From: Epiperipatus broadwayi
Lineage: Eukaryota > Onychophora > Udeonychophora > Euonychophora > Peripatidae
Direction of reading: 5' to 3'
Length of the DNA: 64,000 nt
Assembly: GCA_028023455.1 (NCBI GenBank)
Contig: JAQFVV010012395.1
Location: forward strand, 9,042,498 to 9,106,497
Shown here: piece by piece, positions 38,263-49,500 of the stretch
Position numbering within the stretch: position 1 is the stretch's first letter
Layout of the letters: the number at the start of each line of letters is the position of its first letter
Notes under the pieces: model-generated
The model's database searches: none
What the model saw: the letters and a program-made list of their open reading frames with translations, nothing else
Told to the model about the DNA's origin: nothing
Made by a program: the position numbers and the translations under genes

Positions 38263-39094
38263 GAGCTCAAAATTGCTGATGGTGGTTTTCTATTCATATA
38301 TTTTCTTTTTAAGGTATAATCAAATTTCATCATATAAGACTTTTACATACCCACATGCTCTTGTTCATTATATTATAGATAAATATTCAATATATCACAT
38401 TCGAATTATATAGTGTGTGCATATTTAATACTAACACATATTAAAATTTTACATTTTGTATCTATACACACATTTATTTTGTTATATATATTACTTATTC
38501 ACTTTTAAATCGCAGGAAATAAAAAAAAATAAAGCACACATATATTCAAACATATATTCAATGCTTCAATATTAGCTCTTAATATCTTACATGTACCATG
38601 CAAGCACTCATGTGTTAATGAAAATGAGCAGTAAAATGAAAAATGTATTTTACTGCATTACTTTTAGCACAGTGTTAAAAATATACGTATGATGATGACA
38701 ACTTTTCATTGCTAGAACTATTTAAAGCAGATATGAAAACAGATGAACTAGTCAAAGGCAGTGTTTTCTGATACCTCAGAAGATGACAATGCACACATGA
38801 GAAAAGTAAGTACATCTCACTATATTAAAGAAAATGATGTAGATACTAACATTAGAAAATACTGATCATACACACACCAGAAATATAACACATCAACACA
38901 CAATGAAAGTGTTCTATCTAGTTGATATAGTATATTAACAGATTTTGAATATCATAACAATAAAAGAGAAGGGGTAGGTAGAGTAAATAATAATATATAT
39001 AAATGAAACAAAAACTAATTGTACATAACATTAGGAGTTCATATGCTGTGACAAAAATTACCTGCTAATTAAATGGTTAGACATAATGCAAACA
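38263..39094. other. AT-rich region, no gene seen
   Basis: This lies between two LINE remnants. The last ~400 bases may be the decayed 5' part of the LINE that follows, but no motif is certain. Confidence 0.3.
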
Positions 39095-40394
39095 CACATA
39101 TTAGAATTTGTAGAAACAAAGATCTACAGTAGATCACAAACTTATTCTTCTAACTACTGAAACAGATTGGATTTCTAAGCATTCTCTAGACTTACATCTC
39201 CACCCTCAGCAGGGACAAAAGCAATAATCGCGAAAATGGCCTATTTAACTCATTCAAAATTTTAATTTATAGATGAGTATGCAATAATGCTCACAATACA
39301 ACATAAAACTATAACTTTAAGTGTAGTGCTTGTATGCCCCCTATACCAGAACTCTATTATCAAAATTATTGAAAACATGAATTTATTATTTGCTACATCC
39401 TCTCAGTCACTTATGCTGATGGGAGATTTTAAATGTCATATTTTACATTTGTGAATAAATGGTTGCACCTCATCAATAGTTCATTTATGAGTGGTGAAGA
39501 ATTTATGCTGAGTAATTAAGTTCCATTCAATAATGGCAGATATTCATTATTTATAGATCTAGTATTTTATTCATCATCACATTATCACCATACACTAAAC
39601 ATTCAGCTAGTCCTTTCTCCTCTCTCAGACAATGCATCAATAATGGCTATTCTTGAATTAAATTATACATACATGTAACACTACACAAAAGAACAATAAT
39701 AATCCTATTATGTACAAGAACAAAAGAATTATTATTTTCAGAAATTTACATTTTATTACCTAAACTAAAAGGCTTAGAAATAAACCTGTACAAAAGTGGA
39801 TATCCTACACATGAATAATGTCATATACTATAAACTTTGTCACAAGAACCACCACATCACCTACAAAACTCTTAGCCCTTGTTGGTGAATTACATAAAAG
39901 TATAATACATAGCACCTCAACTACAGAAAATAATCATTTATTAATTAATCTAAAAAAATTACAAATCCACATGTGATATGTTAACACAATACATTACTAC
40001 AAAAAAGGAAAAAAAAACTTTTCATCACACAATCACATATCTGGTCCAGACAATATATTCAATGGGCACTAGGCCAATTACCTACAACAAGAATTCTTTC
40101 AGCATTAGTGACAGGAGGTGTGGTTATCACCATTGATAATATGCTAACACAAGATTTACAAACACTTTAAGAAAATACTTCAAAATGAACACATTCAAAC
40201 CATCACTTTGAAATGCTGGATAATCCAAAAATATTCAAACCCAAAAATTTCTTACAAAGTTTGGAGAAGATGGTAGATCCATGCCATTCAGAACCACCAG
40301 GTATTCCAAAGTTTATTTTGCATGCTTAAGCTAGCTCACTTCTACTTATTTTCCAGACATGGCTAACTTTCTGTCAAAAGAAACATTCACATTC

Positions 40395-40442
<48 letters not shown>

Positions 40443-40792
40443 CTATAGCAATAGTTTCATTTATTAAGAAACAAATTTTACTCTGTACAATGCAAAATGT
40501 AATACCAATATCCATGGGTCTATTGAATATTAAATTACTCAAAACAGTAATAAAAAAAACCAAAATTGAACCCCATCTTATACCTTTGTTATTGCAAGCA
40601 CAATTTTATAAAAAAGGCTCAACAATAGGACCACCACATTTGTACTCAAAACTATTATTAATACTGTATGAAATGCAAAATAAAATACAGCTTCATGGCA
40701 GCACAAATGGATATAAAGACTTCGTTTGATTCTGTACCAAATGATGTACTTATAAAAAACAATAGGAAAAGGACAATACCAAAATCAATATT
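39095..40792 (+). pseudogene. LINE fragment, endonuclease to start of reverse transcriptase
   Basis: Decayed pieces are in order. ILEFVETKIYS is the start of an APE-type endonuclease. IQHKTITLSVVLVCPLYQNS is followed by SLMLMGDFKCHIL, equivalent to the LLxGDFNxH motif, and then FIDLVF and LSDNASIM for the S-D-H-x-P region. The reverse transcriptase begins with PIAIVSFIKKQILL (about 40443), then LQAQFYKKGSTIG (QxGFxxGxST) and, after a frameshift, MDIKTSFDSVPNDVLI (the LDIxKAFDxVxHxxL motif) ending near IPKSI at 40790. A (TA)n tract (40398-40440) interrupts it. At 40792 a hammerhead-containing insertion splits the coding region, which resumes at 42058. Confidence 0.65.
40398..40440. repeat. (TA)n microsatellite inside the LINE
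   Basis: A pure (TA)n run lies immediately before the LINE segment ccctatagcaatagtttcat, a diverged copy of which appears in the downstream insertion. Confidence 0.95.
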
Positions 40793-41068
40793 TATGATAT
40801 AGGGTGTATGAGCACAGACTTTCACATGACTCACCACTCATCACTCTATCTTATATTACTGATACCCTTGAACTTATATATGTTAAGATAAATAATCATC
40901 AATATACCCTATATCAATAGTTCGATTTATTAAGAAACAACTTTACTCTGTACAATGCAAATTTTGAAGAGTTTGAGTGTGGAGTGGATTGAAGCCTGTC
41001 CATTAAACTATGAATATTGATTATCTAAATATATATCTGAGTACTTACTGCATATATGTGTAGAGATG

Positions 41069-41127
41069 ATAATTTGGACCAACTGATGATTGCTGATTTA
41101 GCATGAAATACATATATTGGTGATTAT
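41069..41127 (+). ncRNA. Hammerhead ribozyme, retrozyme unit 1
   Basis: Core CTGATGA is at 41083-41089 and GAAA at 41105-41108. Stem II is TGCT/AGCA with a T-T mismatch at its base and loop GATTT. Stem III is ATA/TAT around CA, with T16.1 at 41115 and cleavage base A17 at 41116. Stem I is CCAA (41079-41082) with TTGG (41117-41120), then an asymmetric internal loop, then ATAATT with GATTAT (one wobble). Confidence 0.82.
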
Positions 41128-41371
41128 TTATCTTTTCAACATATATATATACATATATATATATATATGTTCAAGTGTATCAGTGATATAAGATAGAGTG
41201 GTGAGTTAGGGGTCATGTGAAAGTCTGTGCTCATATACCCTATATATTACATATATTGATACAGATATATAATAAATCTGTATTTAGTAGATTGGAGCCT
41301 GTCCATTAAAGTATGAAGATTGTCTATCTTAATATATATCTGAGCCCTTATAGTATATATGTGTGGGAGAT

Positions 41372-41430
41372 GATAATCTGGACCAACTGATGATTGCTGG
41401 TTTAGCATGAAATACGTATATTGGTGATTA
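41372..41430 (+). ncRNA. Hammerhead ribozyme, retrozyme unit 2
   Basis: Core CTGATGA is at 41386-41392 and GAAA at 41408-41411, with cleavage base A17 at 41419. Stem I is CCAA/TTGG plus ATAATC/GATTAT, all Watson-Crick. Compared with unit 1, the change T to C at 41377 turns a T-G wobble into a C-G pair. Stem II loop is GGTTT. Stem III loop is CG. Confidence 0.85.
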
Positions 41431-41849
41431 TTTATCTTTTCAGCATATATGTGCTTGAGTGTATCAGTGTTATTAGATAGAGTGGACAGTAATGGGTCAT
41501 CTGAAAGTCTGTGCTTTGCTCATAAACCCTATATTACATATGTAGACACAGGTATATAACAAGCCTGTGTTTCAGTTATTACATTATAGAGATGTCTGCC
41601 CATCCTTGCATATGTATTAAATGGATTATGTCCTGTACATGTGGGGTTCAGATTGACCTTAGGTCAACATGGGTGTGACAAGAATCTCGGCCTCAGGGTG
41701 GCCTTCGAGCACTCCATCATCAGATTTTCAATTGGTTGGACAGTTGAAGAGTTGGAGTGTGTAGTAGATTGGAGCCTGTCCATTAAAGTATGAAGATTGT
41801 CTATCTTAATATATATCTGAGCACTTATAGTATATATGTGTGGGAGATG

Positions 41850-41908
41850 ATAATCTGGACCAACTGATGATTGCTGGTTTAGCATGAAATATGTATATTG
41901 GTGATTAT
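41850..41908 (+). ncRNA. Hammerhead ribozyme, retrozyme unit 3
   Basis: Core CTGATGA is at 41864-41870 and GAAA at 41886-41889, with cleavage base A17 at 41897. It differs from unit 2 within the ribozyme only in the stem III loop (TG instead of CG). All helices are intact. Confidence 0.85.
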
Positions 41909-42057
41909 TTATCTTTTCAGCATATATGTGCTTGAGTGTATCAGTGTTATTAGATAGAGTGGACAGTGATGGGTCATCTGAAAGTCTGTGCTTTGCTCAT
42001 ATACCCTATATTACATATGTAGACACAGGTATATAATAAGCCTGTGTTTCAGTTATT

Positions 42058-43260
42058 AAAATCAATATTATAATTGCTCACAAACTTACTAATAAATAGA
42101 GAGATATTCATAACTCTAAATAAAAAAAAATCTGTTCCTTTTAATCCACGTCAATTAATCCTAGAAGTGTCTCCACTTAGAGCATTGCTGTTCACCATAC
42201 ATAAATACACAACTTAATAATACTGAAAAAGGCTTCCAAGGATGTATATACCACACTTGGTCATAATGTAGCCTACATAGCCTACATAAATAATATAACA
42301 GTTTTTCTATCAATTAAAAACAAATACAAACATTAAATGAAATATTACATGAATATACTTGCACTTATAAACTAGAATTTAACTTTGATAAAACATGTGC
42401 ATAGTATATATACGGCAAACACATACAAATGTATTTTAGGGTAAACATTCAGTTTTATTTAGTATTCCCCTTTCACTTGCATTACATGGCTATGTGAAGG
42501 CAAATACAAAACTAATTCACACAGAACTGACCATATCTTCCCTACAAAAAACATATTTTTCTTTATACTTGAAAGTATCACTTATAAACATTCTAATTAT
42601 TACAAAAATGACTTATTATATACCAATTATAGACTTTACAAAATCCTTTACATCGAATATTTATTCACTGTGTAGAAAATATTTATAGAGAAGAAAAATA
42701 GTAGCCATTTCACTCAGGCAAATGCAGTATCATAGCAACCTAAGTGGATTGGAACTAGATTCTATCCATACATTTACAATACAAAAAACTATTAATCTTA
42801 TATCACTCATGACAAGAATTTACCGACATTTAGAAGTCACACTTAAAATAATACCTATAGACAAACCTCTGTACACAAAGTGCCTGCATATATCTTAGAA
42901 CCTATTAAATCAATATCTAACCCTAACATAACTTTCCCACAAGGTAAATAGTTACACTGGAATACATACATACTTCTACACAAACTGTAACTTAGACTTG
43001 CCAATGTCAGGCATTAACAATAAGCAGTAATATGTAGTTTTAAATAGAGCCCATTTTTTTGATTTTATATTCAAAATGAACATTTGGTCATTACTAACAT
43101 TATATTTCATGAGATATAAGAGACACTACTCAATACTGACACTACATTTGAGTGCTGCCACAGATCAGAAAAAACCAAAAACATGTATTCTTTGAGTGTA
43201 GTAATCTACAATGCACTATATCTTATATTAAAAAAAATTCATTAGAAAAATAATGCCATT
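42058..43260 (+). pseudogene. LINE fragment, rest of reverse transcriptase to C-terminus
   Basis: This continues the coding region broken at 40792. SVPFNPRQLILEVSPLRALL stands for the S-x-P...GVPQGSxLSPLLF motif, now degraded. YLGIPLSLALHGYVKANTKL is followed by SLINILIITKMTYYI (42494-42688) in the thumb region, then KIVAISLRQ and LSGLELDSIHTFTIQKTINL. The final KHVFFECSNLQ matches the zinc-tail H-x-x-x-x-C. Multiple stops and frame changes show it is long dead. It is the same family as the fragment at 36.4-37.2 kb. Confidence 0.6.
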
Positions 43261-43636
43261 GTAAGTTCAATTATAGAGTCATTTTCAAATGACTGCTTTT
43301 CAGAAATAAAAAGTTCAACATTTATACTCTAGGCGATATGGTGCACAATATGTACATATTTTTACAATAGTAATGAAATGTTAATACTTTTAAAAACAAA
43401 TTAGAGACAATAAAACAAAGAGATAATACAATCACCTTATCAGACATGATCAGATTTTGTCAATCAAAAGATAAAATGTCTATGATTGGTTAAAATAGGT
43501 TTAAGTTTGAATATTAAAATAAACCGTAATGCCTGCAGTGATTTGATAATTCTCTTAATTACTTTAAAAAATTGAGATCTTTATTTTAGATAACTTTTAC
43601 TAATTCTTTAAAAATATCATGCAAGTTACTAAGACT

Positions 43637-43748
43637 TCGTCAAGCGTTGTTAGCCAAGAGGTCATCGCACCCGCCTTGCAAGCAAGTAGTTGGTTGCAGA
43701 CGGGTGTGGGTTTGCATCTCAGCCAATGCTATGACATATGAAAAAAAA
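43637..43748 (+). mobile_element. Short tRNA-like SINE with A tail and 14 bp target duplication
   Basis: AAGTTACTAAGACT at 43623-43636 is repeated at 43749-43762, bounding an insert of about 112 bp that ends in an A-run. The body is tRNA-like, with a perfect A box (TAGCCAAGAGG), stem CACCCG/CGGGTG around a long loop that includes CTTGCAA, and a degraded B box (GGTTTGCATCTC). Acceptor pairing GCGTTG/CAATGC is extended outward by GTCA/TGAC. The 5' flank cgtcaagcg and 3' flank gctatgacatat match those of the tRNA-Gly-like sequence at 35.85 kb. There is no LINE-derived tail, so it is a minimal tRNA-only SINE. Confidence 0.72.
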
Positions 43749-43767
43749 AAGTTACTAAGACTAGGAT

Positions 43768-43948
43768 CTTTACTAAGGCAATAAACCTCAAGCAATGTGC
43801 ACTTGAAAATACGAAGGTGGGGACCTCTACAGGTCTTAACCACAAGCTTATGCTTTCCCTTGTAGTTAAGATCTGTAGAGGTCCCCACCTTCGTATTTTC
43901 AAGCGCACATTGCTTGAGGTTTATTGCCTTAGTAAATATTAGTTAAAT
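43768..43948. repeat. Head-to-head hairpin of the 2 kb repeat family
   Basis: The left arm (tttactaaggcaataaacct to accacaagcttatgct) is followed at once by the right arm (cttgtagttaagatctgtag to ttgccttagtaaatatt), its reverse complement with few mismatches. The sequence is the same family as the repeat at 1867-2860 (TTATTGCCTTAGTAAATATT, CTGTAGAGGTCC). The centre is near 43857. Confidence 0.88.
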
Positions 43949-44039
43949 AAATTTATAATTAAGACTAGGATCAAAATTTCCTTTTTCTTGGACAGAAACG
44001 TGGAGATTTATCATTGATTTTTTTCAAAATCTTTACCTG

Positions 44040-44870
44040 ATAAACCCGTTCTTCTTGTATATATAGCAATTTTGCTAATTCAACTGTTAGCATACTTACT
44101 TTATTACTGAAAACTTCATTCATGATCATTAAGAGTCTGGTCAAAACATAAGCGTCTTTCTTTGTACATTTCGTACACTCTCTTAAAAGTCACCTTCTAT
44201 TTTTTTCTATATGCCTTGTTCAACATATTCATCATCCAGAACTTCAAATTTTTATATATGGTCATTAATGAAATTTATTTGGAATTTATTATTATATTAC
44301 TTGCCAATTTTTCTTTTAAATTATCTGCTTTCTCTTTCATTTTTATCACCTCAACTTTATAGCTATGTTGTACTTTTTCTATTTTACTTTTAATAATTTC
44401 TAATAACTGTAATTCATTATAATAGACAGTATTTTACACAATCAGTCGTTTGATGAAGGTTTTCGAAAATGATTCTATATTCTTATTAACTTTAAATTTA
44501 ATCTCAAAAGACTATTTCAAGTTGAAAAACTCTATTTTAGTATTTCTCTTTCAATGGGTACTTTTGTTTGGGCACAGAAAGTTTTATTTCTATTTCATGA
44601 ATATTTATTTATTGTACTCTGGGAAAAAAATATTTTCCAACATCAATTTTCTCTTGGGCAGCCTTATGATAGGCATCCCTTTTTTTCTTTGATAACGTAT
44701 CTTTGACACGTATTATTGAAGGCTTAGAATCAAACTCATTATTGCTCAAGTCACTATACCTTCATAGGTTCAAGATCAACTCAGTCTGGCTCATCACTTT
44801 CCACAGAACTGGCAATTTTATCCTTCTCTGTAGCAGTATTACTTATAAAGAAGAAAAAATGTTTTTATCA
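44040..44870 (-). pseudogene. Possible decayed coiled-coil coding sequence
   Basis: On the minus strand several protein-like pieces occur in different frames: IIRVKDTLSKKKRDAYHKAA (about 44710-44650), LLEIIKSKIEKVQHSYKVEV (about 44410-44350), and VFSNKVSMLTVELAKLLYIQ (about 44110-44050). Each is Lys/Glu-rich and helix-forming. Stops separate them. I do not recognise the family. A transposon ORF1, gag or a processed pseudogene are all possible. Confidence 0.25.
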
Positions 44871-46440
44871 TCCATTAGTATATAATTAATATACCTTATG
44901 AAATACTAGATTATATATCTTACTTTCATTCAATATATATCAACAAATGTACACGAGCATCATATCTTAACAAGATAAAATCATTAATATATCTTATGAA
45001 TAGTTGAATATTTTTTACATTACATATTTAGTCGATGCCTTTAATCTGAAATCAAAAGTGAAAATATCACTACTTGTACATTTGACTACCGGAAGGAAAA
45101 AAAATCAAAATTATTGAAATCAGAATTATATTATCATCACTTACGTTATTTATTAATAAAGTGAAAAATATTGTCAAATTTACAAACTATCAGAATCTTT
45201 CAAAACAATTTTCAATTTTAATTTTTTTTATTACATATACAACTTAAGAGCCTTTTGATTTTCTTACATTAAGAATGAAAAACTTACAACAACCATTATT
45301 CGGGATTTTATTTTACAAGACTCCATATTTTGATTCTCAATACAAGTATAACATTCCACTGAAATATTTTGTTCGATGATGTCTGATTTAAGAATAATAA
45401 TTTTATTATAATGATTAACTACCCATGTGCGAAGAATGATGAGGAGTAATAGAGATTTACAGAGTTTATCAAGCATTCAAGAAATAATCGATCACATTTT
45501 TGGTTAAGATCCAAGGGGAATTTTAGTCTAAGTTGCCAACCTCTTTACATGAAAATTAACAATTAAAATCCTAAAACATTTTAAATAATTACTGAATTGA
45601 AGCCAGAAACCTTTCATAAAATGCTTAATTGTGTATTGTGATAAAATGACTCTTATCAACTCTATCGTATATTAAATATTTAGTAATACAGTATAGTATA
45701 AATACTACTCTTTAATGGATTAAATAAAAAATACCCAAGTACGAATCCATTGTATTATTATGCTATCACATAGGTAATTTAATATTATAACTCACCTAAT
45801 CCAATGAGGCACGTTAGATAATGATATTAAATAAATAAACTCAATCAGAATTAAATATTAGATATAAATTTATTCACAAGTAATAGAAATACATTTTTTA
45901 TAATCAATTAAAATACCACATATAAAAATTATATCAAAAAAATTAATTTAAAGGCAAACATTTAGATTTTCAGAATCATCACTCCAGAACACTTAATGCT
46001 ACAAGTATAATAAACAAAGGAGGATAGGATTTGAGGCCCATTGACAAATGATTACTAATGGAATGAGATGAGAATTGTATTGATAATATTTTCTCTATTT
46101 ATTGTGTTACAATAGATCTCATTATATCTTATTAGTACCTTTCTAATTTATGGCTTATGAAATTCTAATTTTAGTTTAATTTCAGTATGCCATTGCATCT
46201 TTGCATGCAACATATATGCTTTTTTTATATGTAACGTTATTATAATAAGCATGAGAAAATAAGCTAGATATATATAATTTATAATTTTTATTATTAGCCA
46301 TTTATTAGACAAGAGATTATCCTATACTTATGGAGTGTAATTTTTACTACACCAATCTCACCCAAGGTACTGATTTATATCCTCTTAACAACATGCAAAG
46401 GGATGCAATATTAAACATATAATCAAAGACATGTGAAAAT
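44871..46440. other. AT-rich region, no gene seen
   Basis: No coding frame, RNA gene or repeat with support was found. The 70-codon minus-strand frame at 45264 has no recognisable features. Confidence 0.35.
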
Positions 46441-46442
46441 AT

Positions 46443-46502
46443 CTATGATTTCCAAGATACATATTTCATCAGTAGTCATCAGTTGGTCCAGACCACAATC
46501 AT
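46443..46502 (-). ncRNA. Degenerate hammerhead ribozyme, relative of the 41 kb family
   Basis: On the minus strand CTGATGA (46482-46476) is preceded by CCAA (46486-46483) and followed by GAAA (46467-46464). Stem III is ATA/TAT, cleavage base C17 is at 46456, and TTGG is at 46455-46452. The order gtctggaCCAACTGATGA is the same as in the 41 kb units (atctggaCCAACTGATGA). Stem II is reduced to eight bases with no good pairing, so cleavage is doubtful. The motif on the 5' side is also partly duplicated (catatatctttattattatt). Confidence 0.55.
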
Positions 46503-49500
46503 TTACATATATCTTTATTATTATTCAGTATCATTTACATATATCTTTACTATTATTCAGTATACATATATAAATAGCAAATTACTACAATTTAATTGAT
46601 AAGTATCAAAACTACAGGCATATTTGTAATATTTAAATGATATTAATTTCAAGTTATCATAAAAGCAAAACATTCCTATTAAATGATTCAAAGGAATTCA
46701 CACAATTGCCTTGCCATTACAATTAAGAGTACAACAAAATAATACATCTAAATATGAAAAGCTCTTTCTAGGTCAAATATGTAACATTTTAAATATCAAA
46801 GCAATAGAAAAATATTAATCCAAATACCACTAAAAATATGAATCCAGTCCAATTTCAAGAACATTTAATAAATGTAAATAGAAGCATGACAAGATCTGAC
46901 CTATTATGTAAAAGTAAAGAACTATTCATTATGATGATACACAACATTTTCATGAACGTAAAACAAATGCATATCACAATTATATAAATTTTGACAGTAA
47001 AACATATATTACAGTAATAAGGTAATGTCACATTTGTACCCTTAATAAAATAGCAAACAAAGACAAAATTTATTCTAAGGAAAATATTGACAAAAATGAA
47101 AGTAATTAATTTAGCTATGTAAAATTAGTTAAATATATACCCAATTCTATTTTCACAATACTCAGAAAGTTTTAATCTAAATTCTAATTATTAATAATGT
47201 GTTTTCTAGAATGTTTTTTTACTTAATATTAAATTTTTTTTTCATTGAAAATTTTATTTACACACTTTAGCTCATTTCACATGACTTTTCATTATTATAA
47301 ATTTATTTTATTTCTCAGCTGAAAGTTAGTTAGGAAAATTGAGAGTTGTAATTATGTAAAAGACTATATTAATATGCTAAAATTATAAAGTAAAGCTAAA
47401 TATTATGATTTTGTATGGTTGGGAAAACTGGCCACAATGAAATAATATAGTAAAAGTCATATTAAACAAAGTGTTAAAAACTAATTTTAAAATAAACTTA
47501 AAATTAAATAAGCTAATGTATTTTAAATAAAAATTAGACTTAGTATTTATATTATAAATTATTTATTAAAATTATAATATTTTGTGGTAGACAAATGTAT
47601 TTAATTTATTACTGTTTAAATCATCTCAAAATGTATTATTCCAAATTGCATTATTATATTTTATCATTTTTATAATATAATGTTTTGTAATAAAATGTTT
47701 AAGATAATTCTGTTTTTAGACAGTAATTATAAAAAATGATACATATTGTCTGGGTTTTAAGTCATGTAACCAGCATACTTTTGTGCTTGCAAGGTTTCTA
47801 AAAAAAGTAATTACTTTCAGCATTGTTTTAAAAAAATTGAAACATTTGTGTATTATGAAAATAAATATTAGGAAAATTATTTAAATAGGTATCTTTAACA
47901 TAAGTGTAGTTAGTAAAATTAAATTTTAAAAATAGATACATTAAAATTAAATATTGAATAAATTAATAAAGTAATCTTTTAAAAATGTTATTTTAGAGTG
48001 TTTAATTTGTTTAAATAAAATTATAAAATTATTTAGAATTAAATTTTGTAATAATATTTAATATTATAAATTGAGTCATAAATTTTATTTCTAAATTTTA
48101 ATAATCTAAACTTAACAGATATGTAAATTAGATCATAAATTTAAGATTGAATAACAAATAGGCAGTTCGATTTGGTATAAAAGTAGATGCTCTCATTTTT
48201 TTAGCTTGCTTAATAATAACTTAATAGATCACTTAATTACTTCTTGTTAACTTATCTTATTATCAATATTATTATCATATATCAACATCAAAGTATTACT
48301 TAGTCTACTTTTTAGTATTATTATTTTTTAAGAAAAGTTTTTGAAGGATTATCCATTTTCTAAGTTAAAGTAATAATGCAGCCCTAAATTTTTAAAAAGT
48401 CTCTACTGGTTATTTTTATTGAAGCTTAAGCCAACTTCACAGTAAAATATGGATTTAATATCAAAGATAATGTATTCAAGAGAATTAACAATAAAAGTAT
48501 AGCTGAAAAAGGAAAGTATAATTGTAAATGTATTATGGAAAAATTTATATAATTATTTATTTTTAATACTTTGGATATTTTCAAGAGTGTTGAACAGAAA
48601 TATTTTTCAAAAGACTACCATTTTTATGCATTATATTGTAAGAGATGGCTTACAACTAGCTTATACAAACCTGTCTCAATGTCTTTTTCAATACCTGAAT
48701 TCAAACCCAGTGGAAGGAAAAATAAATATCTTACATACTTGATTATATAAATGTAATATATACTTTCATAAACATTAAACATACATATACACCGATATGT
48801 TTGAGAGATTAATGTTTTTTTTTATCTATCGTGAGTAAGTAAATAAATCCTTTGTTTACAATGTGTGTATATATGTATGTAGATAAACATATGCATAGAA
48901 AATAATATGTTCGTTTATTGGTAGAAATTAATTATTTTCCTATTTGTTTATTCATTTAATTTTATTAATAAATAAAATACTAGTTGACTGATAAAACGGA
49001 CATAATTAAAGATTAAAATTTATGTGAAGTTTAAAGTCTTGTTAGATGATCGAATTAGAATAATACAAATGAAATAAATATAATAACATTTTGTAAATTG
49101 ATTTTTTTTGTATCAAGTTTATAGTAGATTTTTAGCAATCATGTGATGAAAGAGTGGTTCTTTTTACAATTGAAAAGAAAGCAGACGATGTTAGGGAGAA
49201 GAGCCGGGGATTTTGAACAGATAGCAACTGAAAAAAAAAAGTTAAGTTTTTATTTTCTTAAAAAAAAAAAAAAAGCAAAGAACTTTTTGGCATTTTTAAA
49301 AGAAAAATGTTTATAATGTCCAGGAGTTAAACTGTAATTCAAAATTAATAGTTTCTGAACTTGTAAATTAAGATCTTCTATAAGTAAATTTCTTTATAAT
49401 AATATAAATGAAAAGGAAATCTAAAACTACTAAGGATTAACTATTGTCTTTAAAATCATTTTTAGACATAATTAAGATAAATTATAAACTATGGTTGATA

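Larger units (their letters stand above)
40793..42057. mobile_element. Hammerhead retrozyme-like insertion with 12 bp target duplication
   Basis: The insertion splits a LINE reverse transcriptase frame. AAAATCAATATT is present at 40781-40792 and again at 42058-42069, a 12 bp target-site duplication. Inside, in order, are a partial unit on the minus strand (40793-40905), a ~57 bp segment matching the host LINE 465 bp upstream (40906-40966), and three plus-strand units each with a type I hammerhead. Ribozyme spacing is 303 bp (1 to 2) and 478 bp (2 to 3). The longer spacing is due to an extra ~175 bp at about 41578-41750. Units 2 and 3 are nearly identical. No protein frame is present, so mobilisation would depend on another element, plausibly a PLE. 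This is the strongest evidence in the window that hammerhead tandem repeats are mobile here. Confidence 0.85.

Noticed and set aside
41700-41722. Minus-strand CTGATGA followed by TGGAGTGCTCGAAGG inside the retrozyme
   Set aside because: The second core element is GAAG, not GAAA, and stem II does not pair well.
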